64,000 nt of DNA from Longitalea arenae (GTDB taxonomy: Bacteria; Bacteroidota; Bacteroidia; Chitinophagales; Chitinophagaceae): NCBI RefSeq assembly GCF_016924755.1, contig NZ_JAFFJX010000004.1:434001-498000 (forward strand), read 5' to 3'. This document shows, in pieces, positions 43,174-51,546 of this stretch. How positions within the stretch are numbered: position 1 is the stretch's first letter; every line of letters begins with the position of its first letter. The notes beneath the pieces are model-generated. The model had not been told where the DNA came from. It did no database searches and worked only from the letters and a program-made list of their open reading frames with translations. The position numbers and the translations under genes are program-made.

Positions 43174-44283
43174 ATGGCGAAAAAATGGATCCTGTTTTCC
43201 CTGCTCACCGGTATAACGGGTATTATACTTACTGCATTCAATACGCAGGTACCGCCGGCAGCTATTTCACTGCATGCAGCAGATACGCTATTATATCCGG
43301 AAGAAAAGCATTTTGCCAACATCCAACAGCTGACCTTTGGCGGCGATAATGCCGAAGCTTATTTCAGTTATGATGGTGAATGGCTCGTGTTCCAACGCAC
43401 CAGTGTTAAAGACGGCATTCCCTGCGATCAGATCTTTGCAGGAAAGATACCAGCGCCCGGCGCTCCATTTCAATACAAAATGATCAGCACGGGTAAGGGA
43501 AGGACCACCTGTGCATTTTTCACCAAAGATGGAAAACATATCATTTATGCCTCTACTCATCTGGGCGGTGATAGTTGTCCGCCATTGCCCGACCGGTCGA
43601 AATACGGCAATAAATATATCTGGCCATTATACAGCAGCTACGATATTTTTATGGCCGATCTCAATGGCAAGATCGTTAAACAACTCACCCATAGTAAGGG
43701 CTATGATGCTGAAGCCACGCTCTCGCCGGATGGCAAAAAAATGATCTATACCAGCGTGAAAGACGGTGATATTGAATTGTATGTAATGGACCTGAACACT
43801 GGTAAAGAAAAAAGGATCACCCACACGCCGGGTTATGATGGCGGCGCCTGGTTCAGTCCCGATGGCAAAAAGATCATCTGGCGGGCTTCACGACCGCAAA
43901 CACCCGAAGCATTACAATCTTACAGGGAGTTACTGGCCGGGAACCTGGTAGCGCCTACGCAAATGGAAGTGTTCATGGCCAATGCCGATGGCAGCGATGC
44001 GCGGCAAATAACGCAATTGGGACAAGCCAACTGGGCGCCCGCGTTTATGCCCGACAGCAAGCGCATCATCTTTGCTTCGAATCATGAATACAAAAGGGGC
44101 TTCCCGTTCAATTTATATACAATGCAGGCAGATGGCAGCGGATTGCAAAAGATCAGCCGCGATAAAGGCTTCGATGCATTTCCCATGTTCAGTCCGAACG
44201 GCAAAAAGATCGTTTTCTGCAGCAACCGGAATAACGGAGGAACGCGGGATACCAATATCTTTATTGCCGACTGGAAAGAATGA
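43174..44283 (+). CDS. Exported TolB-like beta-propeller protein
   Basis: A 369-residue protein with an N-terminal signal or anchor (WILFSLLTGITGIILTAF) and repeated WD40-like (PD40) units: AYFSYDGEWLVFQRT, CAFFTKDGKHIIYAST, ATLSPDGKKMIYTSVKDGD, AWFSPDGKKIIWRAS, AFMPDSKRIIFASNHE and MFSPNGKKIVFCSNR. These form a six-bladed TolB-type propeller. The lack of OmpA or peptidase domains means it is a propeller only. It probably works in the periplasm as a binding scaffold or sensor; the ligand is unknown. Confidence 0.9.
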   Translation: MAKKWILFSLLTGITGIILTAFNTQVPPAAISLHAADTLLYPEEKHFANIQQLTFGGDNAEAYFSYDGEWLVFQRTSVKDGIPCDQIFAGKIPAPGAPFQYKMISTGKGRTTCAFFTKDGKHIIYASTHLGGDSCPPLPDRSKYGNKYIWPLYSSYDIFMADLNGKIVKQLTHSKGYDAEATLSPDGKKMIYTSVKDGDIELYVMDLNTGKEKRITHTPGYDGGAWFSPDGKKIIWRASRPQTPEALQSYRELLAGNLVAPTQMEVFMANADGSDARQITQLGQANWAPAFMPDSKRIIFASNHEYKRGFPFNLYTMQADGSGLQKISRDKGFDAFPMFSPNGKKIVFCSNRNNGGTRDTNIFIADWKE

Positions 44284-44419
44284 TGCAGATCAGGAATAAG
44301 GTGTGCCACACTTTGTTTTCTTTGACAGGAGTAAGTGTGGCCAGGGCTTATATAGTTAATCACAATCAAATTTGAGATTATCCTCATCCACCATTAGCTT
44401 TGCGCCAAATCTCCCCCAT

Positions 44420-44878
44420 ATGAATTTTTTAGTTGTACTACATAGTTATCTCCGCTGGATCCTGTTGATACTGTTGCTGGCCTCTATCATCAAAGCCCTT
44501 TCCGGTTTAAATGGAAGAAAAACATTGACCGCAGGTGACAAAAAGATATGGCTGTTCACCATGATCACGGCGCATACTACGCTGCTTATTGGTTTAATAC
44601 TTTTGTTCGTTGGAAGGATCAGCTTTACCAAAGTACCTGAAGGTGTAAGCGTGATGAAAGATGCTGTTTACCGCTTTTTCCTGGTAGAACATCCATTGAT
44701 GATGCTTATTGCAGTCGTGTTTATTACTATCGGCAGGGGCCAGGCAAAGAAAGCGATACCTGACGCAGTGAAGTATAAAAAAGCGTTCTGGTTCTTTGTT
44801 GTTGCATTGATCCTGATACTGGCCGCTATTCCCTGGCCTGCCCGTGAAATTGGCCGTCCATTGTTCCCAAGCATGTAG
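44420..44878 (+). CDS. Small four-span membrane protein
   Basis: A 152-residue protein from the ATG at 44420 with four transmembrane segments: VVLHSYLRWILLILLLASII, MITAHTTLLIGLILLFVG, LMMLIAVVFITIGRG and FWFFVVALILILAAIPWP. The His in HSYLRW, in TAHTT and in EHPLMM are placed as in cytochrome-b-like small membrane proteins that databases sometimes label cytochrome B; haem binding is unproven. A clear terminator follows. Confidence 0.7.
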   Translation: MNFLVVLHSYLRWILLILLLASIIKALSGLNGRKTLTAGDKKIWLFTMITAHTTLLIGLILLFVGRISFTKVPEGVSVMKDAVYRFFLVEHPLMMLIAVVFITIGRGQAKKAIPDAVKYKKAFWFFVVALILILAAIPWPAREIGRPLFPSM

Positions 44879-44909
44879 TGTAAAATACACGTTTTTTATT
44901 ATATCAAAT

Positions 44910-44940
44910 AATGCCATCCGCCGTTGCCGGATGGCATTTT
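44910..44940 (+). terminator. Terminator after the four-span membrane protein gene
   Basis: AATGCCATCCG (44910-44920) pairs with CGGATGGCATT (44928-44938); a short T run follows. Confidence 0.85.
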
Positions 44941-45424
44941 GCTTTATCCAGGCAGACGCTAAATCCTTGTTTAGCCTCCCGCCCGTTAAAATAAGCTGCT
45001 ATAAACCAGGTATTTCTAATGCACCTCTAATCCTAAATCGTTCTATCTGCTTCATTTCAATTCACTTATCACGGTTCCTCCTGGCATGTAACAAACTCAA
45101 ACACAACACAATAATAGGTTTGTGCCCGCGTTTTTGGATGCAGTGCAGAGCGGCACCGGAGCAGGACACTACAGGACATACGTTTGACTTTAAAACGATA
45201 CGTTTGTGCGCCCGGAATTGAGCCGATCAACCAGCAAACCACTACAATCCCATTAACCTTTCCGTGTTGAACAGTGGTTTTGTAATGGTGTGATCGTAGT
45301 ACAGAAAAACGATATGCTTATTTGCTTGCTCTTGTTGAATAATTACCGTAAAACATATTGGAACTGAATTTATAAAGATTAATTATTTCGGCAGACTTTT
45401 TGAAATTTACACATAAACGTTATC
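44941..45424. other. Gap without a recognised gene
   Basis: About 480 bases between a terminator and the next gene. No coding frame is supported. TTG at 45358 and TTATTTCG at 45383 could be weak promoter elements for the downstream gene. Nothing else was seen. Confidence 0.5.
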
Positions 45425-46762
45425 ATGACACTTAACACCTTGGCGAGAATCCGTACTGGCGTTTTATTTGTATGCTTACTATTCTCCTGTTCGACCCTTT
45501 TTGCACAAAATCAAACTATCAATGCTGTATATGCAGGTACTGCGTATGAATATGATCAAAGTTCTGATGCCGGCGAAATGGTAAGGACTGATTACGTGTA
45601 TTACTTCAGACCTAATTCTTCTTTCTGCAGTGATCTCAGCAAAGCCGACTGGTCAAAACGGGTTGACGGAACCTACTCCATCAGCGGAAACCAGTTAAAA
45701 ATGAAATTTCTGAACGATGGTTCAGAAAAGATCATTCTGTTAAGCGTTACCGGCGAAACCGGCCAGTCTGGTGCAGCCACCTTTATAAGACTGAATATTA
45801 CCAATACAGTGCCCGGCGGTTTTTACAAATTCGTGAGATCAGCCGGTAAACAGGATGGGTTTTATTTCGCTGACGGCAAGTTCAAACGTACTACCGACTG
45901 GACCACCATTTCAGGTGGCAAGACCAATAGCGGTAATGGCGGTTCTTATACCATCAATCAAAGCCAGCTCGAGCTGAAATTCGATAATGGAAAAACAGCC
46001 AGCTATAGTTTCTTCAGCAGCAATGAGAAAAAATCGATCGTTGTTATCAATGGCGAGATCTATTATCTCGACGAAGAAGAAATGGCGAAACATGCCGGGG
46101 CTGCAAAACCAGCGGAGACTGCAGTGGCTGCCAAACCGAATGATGTACTGGAAGCAGGTATGAGCCTCTTGAAAGCGGCCAACCAGACCCACGGTGGTAA
46201 AAATATCGATAACCTCAGCACCATGAAAGCGGTGATGAATACCAATAACCTTACACTTACGATGACGGCCGACTTTACCCGCCAGATAGTGCGTTTGGAA
46301 TCATCGCTGCAAGGCAATACCATTCTCTTGGAGCAAATGGAAGGCAATAGCGGCTGGAGCTTTGATGGAAACGGATATGCTACGCTGTCGCCCCAACGGG
46401 TTACTGAGCTGAAACGCTACCTGTACTGTGGTTTGTTGGGATTAAAATCGGAGATCCTGGCGAAATCAACCGCTACCCTGCAAACACAGCAATATGGGCT
46501 GTCGTCGGTAATGGTAATGGTGAACAGCATGCGCGCCGGTTATATTATCAACGACAAGGATAAACGTTTGGAAGCCCTGATCATGGTGGATCCGTTGAGT
46601 GGAACGACCACCTTTACCTACTCCGATTTCAAGAGAACAGGCGGTATCCTGTTACCTTATACAGAGGTTATGCAATCTGGCAAACACGCGCAAACCATCA
46701 CGTACGACAGTTACGACATTAACCCCACATTACCGGCAAATACCTGGGCAAAACCCAAGTAG
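45425..46762 (+). CDS. Exported protein of unknown function, lipocalin-like repeats
   Basis: A 445-residue secreted protein. The signal peptide covers residues about 1-28 (GVLFVCLLFSCSTLFAQ). The N-terminal half has two similar beta-rich units (ADWSKRVDGTYSISGNQLKMKF and TDWTTISGGKTNSGNGGSYTI then QLELKF), each like a lipocalin-type repeat. An Ala/Lys linker near residue 225 follows. The C-terminal half (ANQTHGGKNIDNLSTMKAVM ... RLEALIMVDPLSGTTTFTYSDF) resembles outer-membrane lipoprotein-sorting (LolA-like) folds used by Bacteroidota periplasmic proteins. Role unknown. Confidence 0.65.
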   Translation: MTLNTLARIRTGVLFVCLLFSCSTLFAQNQTINAVYAGTAYEYDQSSDAGEMVRTDYVYYFRPNSSFCSDLSKADWSKRVDGTYSISGNQLKMKFLNDGSEKIILLSVTGETGQSGAATFIRLNITNTVPGGFYKFVRSAGKQDGFYFADGKFKRTTDWTTISGGKTNSGNGGSYTINQSQLELKFDNGKTASYSFFSSNEKKSIVVINGEIYYLDEEEMAKHAGAAKPAETAVAAKPNDVLEAGMSLLKAANQTHGGKNIDNLSTMKAVMNTNNLTLTMTADFTRQIVRLESSLQGNTILLEQMEGNSGWSFDGNGYATLSPQRVTELKRYLYCGLLGLKSEILAKSTATLQTQQYGLSSVMVMVNSMRAGYIINDKDKRLEALIMVDPLSGTTTFTYSDFKRTGGILLPYTEVMQSGKHAQTITYDSYDINPTLPANTWAKPK

Positions 46763-46783
46763 TTAAAGGTTAACTGAAATAAT

Positions 46784-46815
46784 AAGAGGTCTCACGTTCA
46801 TGTGGGACCTCTTTT
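46784..46815 (+). terminator. Terminator after the exported protein gene
   Basis: AAGAGGTCTCAC (46784-46795) pairs with GTGGGACCTCTT (46802-46813) with one wobble; TTTT follows. Confidence 0.88.
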
Positions 46816-46818
46816 GTT

Positions 46819-46940
46819 TACCGGTTGCCGGTTACCGGTTACCGGTTACCAGTTACCAGTTACCAGTTACCAGTTACCGGTTACCAGTTACCAGTTACCG
46901 GTTACCAGTTACCAGTCGCCGGTTATAACCGGCAACTGTT
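46819..46940. repeat. Large CCGGTTA/CCAGTTA heptamer array
   Basis: About fourteen head-to-tail 7-base units, CCGGTTA or CCAGTTA, in a mixed order (three CCGGTTA, four CCAGTTA, then alternation), ending in an imperfect inverted piece (CGCCGGTTATAACCGGC). It is the cleanest member of the family in this window. It starts just after the terminator. Confidence 0.92.
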
Positions 46941-47049
46941 TTCCCTCCAACTTGTGACAAGCAACCTTGAACGGTTTCAACATTGCCGATGGCCGTTTCA
47001 CGTTTGCCGACTTTGAGAATTCCGTATATTGCCACCAAGAATTGCGACT

Positions 47050-47931
47050 ATGATCACATACAATCCTAAAGACTGGTTTACCTTTATTTTCCGTTTTCAC
47101 AAAGCCGACACCTTACGTAAACTTTCACCACTTATTATCGGCATCAGCGTTTTCTGCTGGATCATTGCTTTTCTGGAACTGAATATATTCAGGTTAGCCG
47201 AGAACAGCCACGTAAAGAACATCGTTTCTATGCATACCCTGCTCAGCTTCGTGATCTCGATGCTGCTGGTATTTCGTACCAATACAGCCTATGACCGTTG
47301 GTGGGAAGGGCGGAAATTATGGGGCGCCCTGGTAAACAACAGCCGTAACCTTGCCATAAAACTGCACAGTATGCTGGGGCCAGAGGAAAAAGCAGACCGG
47401 TCATTCTTCCGGCGCATCATTCCCATGTACGCCAGTGTGCTGGCGCATCACCTGCATGCCGAAAGTACCCGCCTGGCGCTGGACGAGCATGAACATCCTG
47501 AACTGAATAACATAGATACCAACCGCCATATTCCCAACCAGGTAGCCTCCATGATGATACAGCGGGTGAACCGCTTATACCTGGAAGGAAAAATTAAAGG
47601 TGATCAGCTCATCATCCTTAACGCCGAGTTGCAGTCATTCACTGATATCGTGGGCGCCTGCGAGCGCATCAAGAACACACCGATCCCTTTTTCATACAGT
47701 GTGTTCCTGAAGAAATTCATCTTCTTTTATGTAATGACCCTACCCTTCAGCTTTGTGATCAGCCTGGGTTATATTGCCATACCGGTGGTGGCCTTTATTT
47801 TCTATGTACTGGCCAGCCTTGAGCTGATCGCTGAAGAAATTGAAGATCCCTTTGGCGGCGATGAGAATGACCTGCCCATGGCCAAAATAGCATCAAACAT
47901 CAAAAAACATGTGGCAGAGATCCTGATCTAA
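47050..47931 (+). CDS. Bestrophin-family (UPF0187) channel-like membrane protein
   Basis: A 293-residue membrane protein from the ATG at 47050. Bacterial bestrophins form pentameric anion or cation channels in the inner membrane. ITYNPKDWFTFIFRFHKADTL opens the protein. The first helix pair lies at about 30-80 with FRTNTAYDRWWEGRKLWGAL, the diagnostic bestrophin motif. The C-terminal part has PFSYSVFLKKFIFFYVMTLP and EEIEDPFGGDENDLPM, which match the family's ED-FG-ND-LP segment. Ion selectivity cannot be deduced. Confidence 0.93.
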   Translation: MITYNPKDWFTFIFRFHKADTLRKLSPLIIGISVFCWIIAFLELNIFRLAENSHVKNIVSMHTLLSFVISMLLVFRTNTAYDRWWEGRKLWGALVNNSRNLAIKLHSMLGPEEKADRSFFRRIIPMYASVLAHHLHAESTRLALDEHEHPELNNIDTNRHIPNQVASMMIQRVNRLYLEGKIKGDQLIILNAELQSFTDIVGACERIKNTPIPFSYSVFLKKFIFFYVMTLPFSFVISLGYIAIPVVAFIFYVLASLELIAEEIEDPFGGDENDLPMAKIASNIKKHVAEILI

Positions 47932-47940
47932 GCAGGTATC

Positions 47941-49026
47941 TTACTCGTAGATCTCATGAAATAATTTTTTTAGCTGCTCATTGCCGGTGGAACCTGCCGG
48001 CAATTGCCGGATCTGCTTCTGTATATTGCTTATGCGGTCTTTGAACACCGGATGGGTGCTCAGAAAAGAGGATTGTTCGGCGCCGCCGCTTTCCTTTTGC
48101 AGCATTTGCATCAGGCGCACCATGCCCTGCGTATTGATATTATTTTTCGCCATCAGCTGCAGGCCGTTGTTATCGGCTTCCGTTTCCAGCGACCGCGAGT
48201 ATTGCAGTTGTTTCAATGCATCTGCATTATTAATGAGCACAGAAGTTATACCTGATTCATTACCGAAGACCATCGCAAGGAACATTTTGCGCGCCAGGTC
48301 GCGGAAGATATTGCGCAGCGAATGGCGCAAGGCAATATGCGAAGCTTCATGTCCCAAAAGAGCAGCCAGCTCTTCTGGCGTTTTCATATTCTCCAGGATG
48401 GAAGTATACACTACAATATGACCGCCGGGAATGGCAAAAGCATTCATTTCGCCCGATTCCACCACCGTTATTTTCACCGGATAGCCAACATCATAATGTA
48501 ATTGCGCATAAAAATCGTTCAGGACCGCCGTCTTATGCGTATCGATCTTGTATTGTTGTATGACCGACTGATACATTTTTTCGCCCATGCTGATCTCACT
48601 TTCTTTGGCAATTCCGCCCGCGATCCGTTCACCCAGCCAGGGCGCTAACCAGAGATACAGCGCCAGCAATATGCCGATCAGGATCAGGGCAATGATCCCA
48701 AGCTTAACCCATATACTGCCCAGGGCCCGGGAATGCGCTTTGCTGAACAGCCGATGTCGCCTTAAGGTTTGTTTCAATGCCAGCACCAGCTGCGGGTCGC
48801 GGATGCCAAGCCTTTCTACTTCTCCCCGGCTATTCCGGTATTGCAGTTCGCTTCCGATCACCTGTTCATTGTAGGCAATGAGATCCTTTGTGAGCCAGTA
48901 CACGTCTTTTTCCTGGTTTTCCTCATCGCGATACCGGATAGTGATGGTGACCGGCGATAGAAAAACAATAGCCTGATAAAAATGACCAACCGAATTATGA
49001 TAAGTTGCTGAGTAAGTAGTGCTCAT
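47941..49026 (-). CDS. M48 family zinc metallopeptidase
   Basis: A 361-residue membrane-bound peptidase. One transmembrane segment (residues about 107-131, KLGIIALILIGILLALYLWL) follows a 100-residue N-terminal domain. The zinc motif is in LAALLGHEASHIALRHSL (HExxH), and the third ligand Glu is in LQYSRSLETEADNNGLQLM. Its C-terminal FLSTHPVFKDRISNIQKQI is typical of M48 proteins of the BepA/LoiP type that act in envelope protein quality control. It converges on the bestrophin gene nine bases away. Confidence 0.92.
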   Translation of the reverse strand: MSTTYSATYHNSVGHFYQAIVFLSPVTITIRYRDEENQEKDVYWLTKDLIAYNEQVIGSELQYRNSRGEVERLGIRDPQLVLALKQTLRRHRLFSKAHSRALGSIWVKLGIIALILIGILLALYLWLAPWLGERIAGGIAKESEISMGEKMYQSVIQQYKIDTHKTAVLNDFYAQLHYDVGYPVKITVVESGEMNAFAIPGGHIVVYTSILENMKTPEELAALLGHEASHIALRHSLRNIFRDLARKMFLAMVFGNESGITSVLINNADALKQLQYSRSLETEADNNGLQLMAKNNINTQGMVRLMQMLQKESGGAEQSSFLSTHPVFKDRISNIQKQIRQLPAGSTGNEQLKKLFHEIYE

Positions 49027-49029
49027 AGC

Positions 49030-49175
49030 ACTAAATTAGGGATTTCGGGATTTTGAGATTTTGGGATTTTGGGATTTGGCTATTTATAAGCGGTTTAAAC
49101 GTTCAATAAATCCCGAAATCGAGAAATCAAGAAATCAGAAATCAAGAAATCAAGAAATCAGAAATCAGAAATTCC
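49030..49175. repeat. GGGATTTT and AAATCAAG octamer words
   Basis: Two short-period arrays in the 196-base divergent gap: TTTTGGGATTTTGGGATTT at about 49050-49076, and AAATCAAG/AAATCAGA copies at about 49106-49170. The second array is close to the reverse complement of the first in word content (GATTT/AAATC). Confidence 0.85.
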
Positions 49176-49222
49176 CTTTTACTTCGGCCTTATATTTGAA
49201 TAATAGAAACTTTCTTCGCACT

Positions 49223-50653
49223 ATGAAACAAATTTCCCGGTTCCTGCCTGTAGTAGTTTTTCTGATCAGTATAACTGCCTGTACCAGCAGCAAAAAAACA
49301 TTTATTCAACCTACTGCAGAAACACCATCGCGACTTCTACCGGCATTACCAGCTTCCAGAATAAATATCCCATTTAAGATATATATGAAGCCATTACTGG
49401 CAATGATGGATTCAGGCACTGCTAAAGAATTCACCAACGACAAATGGCCCAATTATACCCAGTCGGGTTGTGATTTCCGTTATAAATTCCGTTTCGTACG
49501 CTCGCCCTTTAGTTTTTCTTGTGTTAATAATAAAGTAACAATAGGCTTTCGCGGCAATTACCAGATCGCCGGCAGTAAAACGGTTTGTTCATTCGATAAA
49601 CAGGTAACGCCCTGGGTGAGCGGCAGTTGTGGATTCGGCAGCGAACCACTGCGCCGCGTTGATCTGAATATCAGCTCTACCCTTACGGTCCTGCCCAACC
49701 ACCAGGTGATCACTGCTACAAAATTAGATAAGATCGAACCGCTCGATAAATGCGAAGTGACCCTCATGCAAAACGATCTCACCGGTGAGATCATGGACAG
49801 CATCAAGGCCTCAATCGAGAGCTATTGCGGCAGCTTCGACAAGTTCGTTCAAACCCTGAACGATAATGAGCTCCTGCGCCGCTGGCGCTCCGGCGGCAGC
49901 CGTGTGATGCCCATCAGTACCTATGGATTTTTAAATCTCAATCCATCGGAATTACGGGTGAGTAAATTCAATGTTTACAAGGATACATTGTATTTCTCCA
50001 TCGGTTACAGCGGGCAACCGAAATTTTCTTCAGACAGCTCACGACTGGTGACAAACGCCGCCCTGCCGCCTATTAATACTTCGGAGTATTCCACCGGTAT
50101 CAGCACCTACTTCGATGCTGTGTACCAATACAGTTTCTTTAATAAGCTGATGACCGACAGTTTGGTTAACAAACCATTTGAAGTGGAAGGAAGGACCTTT
50201 GTGATCAAGGATGTAAAGATCGGGGGTACCAATGAAGGCAAAATTCAGGTAGATGTTTCTTTTAGCGGTAACCGCAAAGGTGTATTGCATTTGACGGGCA
50301 CGCCTATTCTCGATGCAGAAAAGCAGGTACTGAGTATGCCCGACGTCACCTTCGCGCTTGACACAAAAGATATGATGATCAACATTGCCAAGGCCCTGTT
50401 CCGGAAAAAGATCATGAAACAACTGGCCAACCAGTCGGTACTCGACATTGCAGCCCTTATTGAAAAGAACAAAAAAGTGATCGAGGCGCGGTTGAATCAA
50501 ACGGTAACGCCCTGGATGAGCACTTCCGGCACCTTTCAGCAGTTCAGGTTGGTGGGACTGCTTCCGCAAAAAGATTACATCCAGGTGCAAGCCTATATCC
50601 GTGGCACGCTTATGCTCATCGGTCAGCCACCGGTAAGTATGCTCAAGAAGTAG
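49223..50653 (+). CDS. DUF4403 lipoprotein
   Basis: A 476-residue exported protein from the ATG at 49223. The signal RFLPVVVFLISITACTSSKK has a lipobox-like Cys. A long beta-rich body is typical of the DUF4403 family (SRINIPFKIYMKPLLAMMD, TPWVSGSCGFGSEPLRRVDL, SGTFQQFRLVGLLPQKDYI). Some relatives have BPI/SMP-like lipid-transfer features, but function is not established. Upstream residues of the longer frame come from octamer repeat sequence, so the later start is preferred. Confidence 0.8.
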   Translation: MKQISRFLPVVVFLISITACTSSKKTFIQPTAETPSRLLPALPASRINIPFKIYMKPLLAMMDSGTAKEFTNDKWPNYTQSGCDFRYKFRFVRSPFSFSCVNNKVTIGFRGNYQIAGSKTVCSFDKQVTPWVSGSCGFGSEPLRRVDLNISSTLTVLPNHQVITATKLDKIEPLDKCEVTLMQNDLTGEIMDSIKASIESYCGSFDKFVQTLNDNELLRRWRSGGSRVMPISTYGFLNLNPSELRVSKFNVYKDTLYFSIGYSGQPKFSSDSSRLVTNAALPPINTSEYSTGISTYFDAVYQYSFFNKLMTDSLVNKPFEVEGRTFVIKDVKIGGTNEGKIQVDVSFSGNRKGVLHLTGTPILDAEKQVLSMPDVTFALDTKDMMINIAKALFRKKIMKQLANQSVLDIAALIEKNKKVIEARLNQTVTPWMSTSGTFQQFRLVGLLPQKDYIQVQAYIRGTLMLIGQPPVSMLKK

Positions 50654-50955
50654 GAAGTACGAAGCCGGAAGCTCGGAAGGTTCGGGCAGCCCTTTCCAAA
50701 TCCCAGCTATTCAAATATCTGAAGGCCAAATAAAATAAAAAATTTCGGTAATAGGGTTCTCTTACCTCCTGCTTCAAACCTTAGTTTTATACCACGGATA
50801 CATTACAAAAAAGCCCAAAGTCATACCTTTATAAGAGAATCCCTGTTTTAAAATTGTCCAGTACCAGGCAACCCGCCGGCAGGTTCCTTCGTAATAACCT
50901 TTGAGTTATGAAAAACAATTAGTTAGCAAAGAAATATTCCCGCAAACCAACACCC
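50654..50955. other. Gap upstream of the ECF sigma gene
   Basis: About 300 bases with GGAAG-rich words at 50654-50690. An ATG at 50908 opens only four codons before a stop. No gene or clear promoter was seen. Confidence 0.4.
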
Positions 50956-51546
50956 TTGCTAGATAACTCAAACATTTCCTCTTTATTGAGTGGCTGTCGC
51001 AAAAATGATCGGAACAGTCAAAAGGAGTTGTATTACCTTCTCCGGGGCTTTGCTATGAAGATCTGTTACCGCTATACCAATGCGATGGAGGAATGCGAAG
51101 AAATTGTGAATGAGGGCTTTGTAAAACTCTTCAAAAACATTCACCAGTTTGATGAAACCCGTCAGGAAGATACCTTGTTGTCGTTGAAGGGGTGGTTCAA
51201 ACGAATCCTTATAAATACCTGTATCGATCATTACCGAAAAACAAATGCATCGGTCAACGGCCATGTGCTTACGCATGAATCGGAGACCATTGCCGACCAG
51301 GGTGAGAATGGTATTGATATGTTATCTTATAAAGAGATTATTGAAGCGATCCGCTTACTTTCGCCGGCGTACCGGGCTGTCTTCAATTTATTTGTGATCG
51401 AAGGGCTTAGCCACGAAGAAATTTCACAAACACTCGGTATTTCAGTCGGCGCCTCAAAATCCAACCTGTCGAAAGCCAGGGATAACCTAAGAAAACTTTT
51501 GAACAACAAAAACTTGGTAAAAACGTATGCAACCCCTCCACGATAA
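50956..51546 (+). CDS. ECF-type RNA polymerase sigma factor
   Basis: A 196-residue group 4 sigma factor. Region 2 covers KMCYRYT-like MKICYRYTNAMEECEEIVNEGF and IHQFDETRQEDTLLSLKGWF, with the following ILINTCIDHYRK typical of region 2.4. Region 4 has LLSPAYRAVFNLFVIEGLSH and EEISQTLGISVGASKSNLSKA, the helix-turn-helix for -35 binding. No ATG gives full length; TTG at 50956 is the likely start. It overlaps the downstream gene by 20 bases, which suggests that product is its regulator or target. Confidence 0.9.
   Translation: MLDNSNISSLLSGCRKNDRNSQKELYYLLRGFAMKICYRYTNAMEECEEIVNEGFVKLFKNIHQFDETRQEDTLLSLKGWFKRILINTCIDHYRKTNASVNGHVLTHESETIADQGENGIDMLSYKEIIEAIRLLSPAYRAVFNLFVIEGLSHEEISQTLGISVGASKSNLSKARDNLRKLLNNKNLVKTYATPPR

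Noticed and set aside
44844-45221. Plus-strand 125-codon frame after the membrane protein gene
   Set aside because: It starts inside the preceding gene, crosses a strong terminator and has no recognisable domain.
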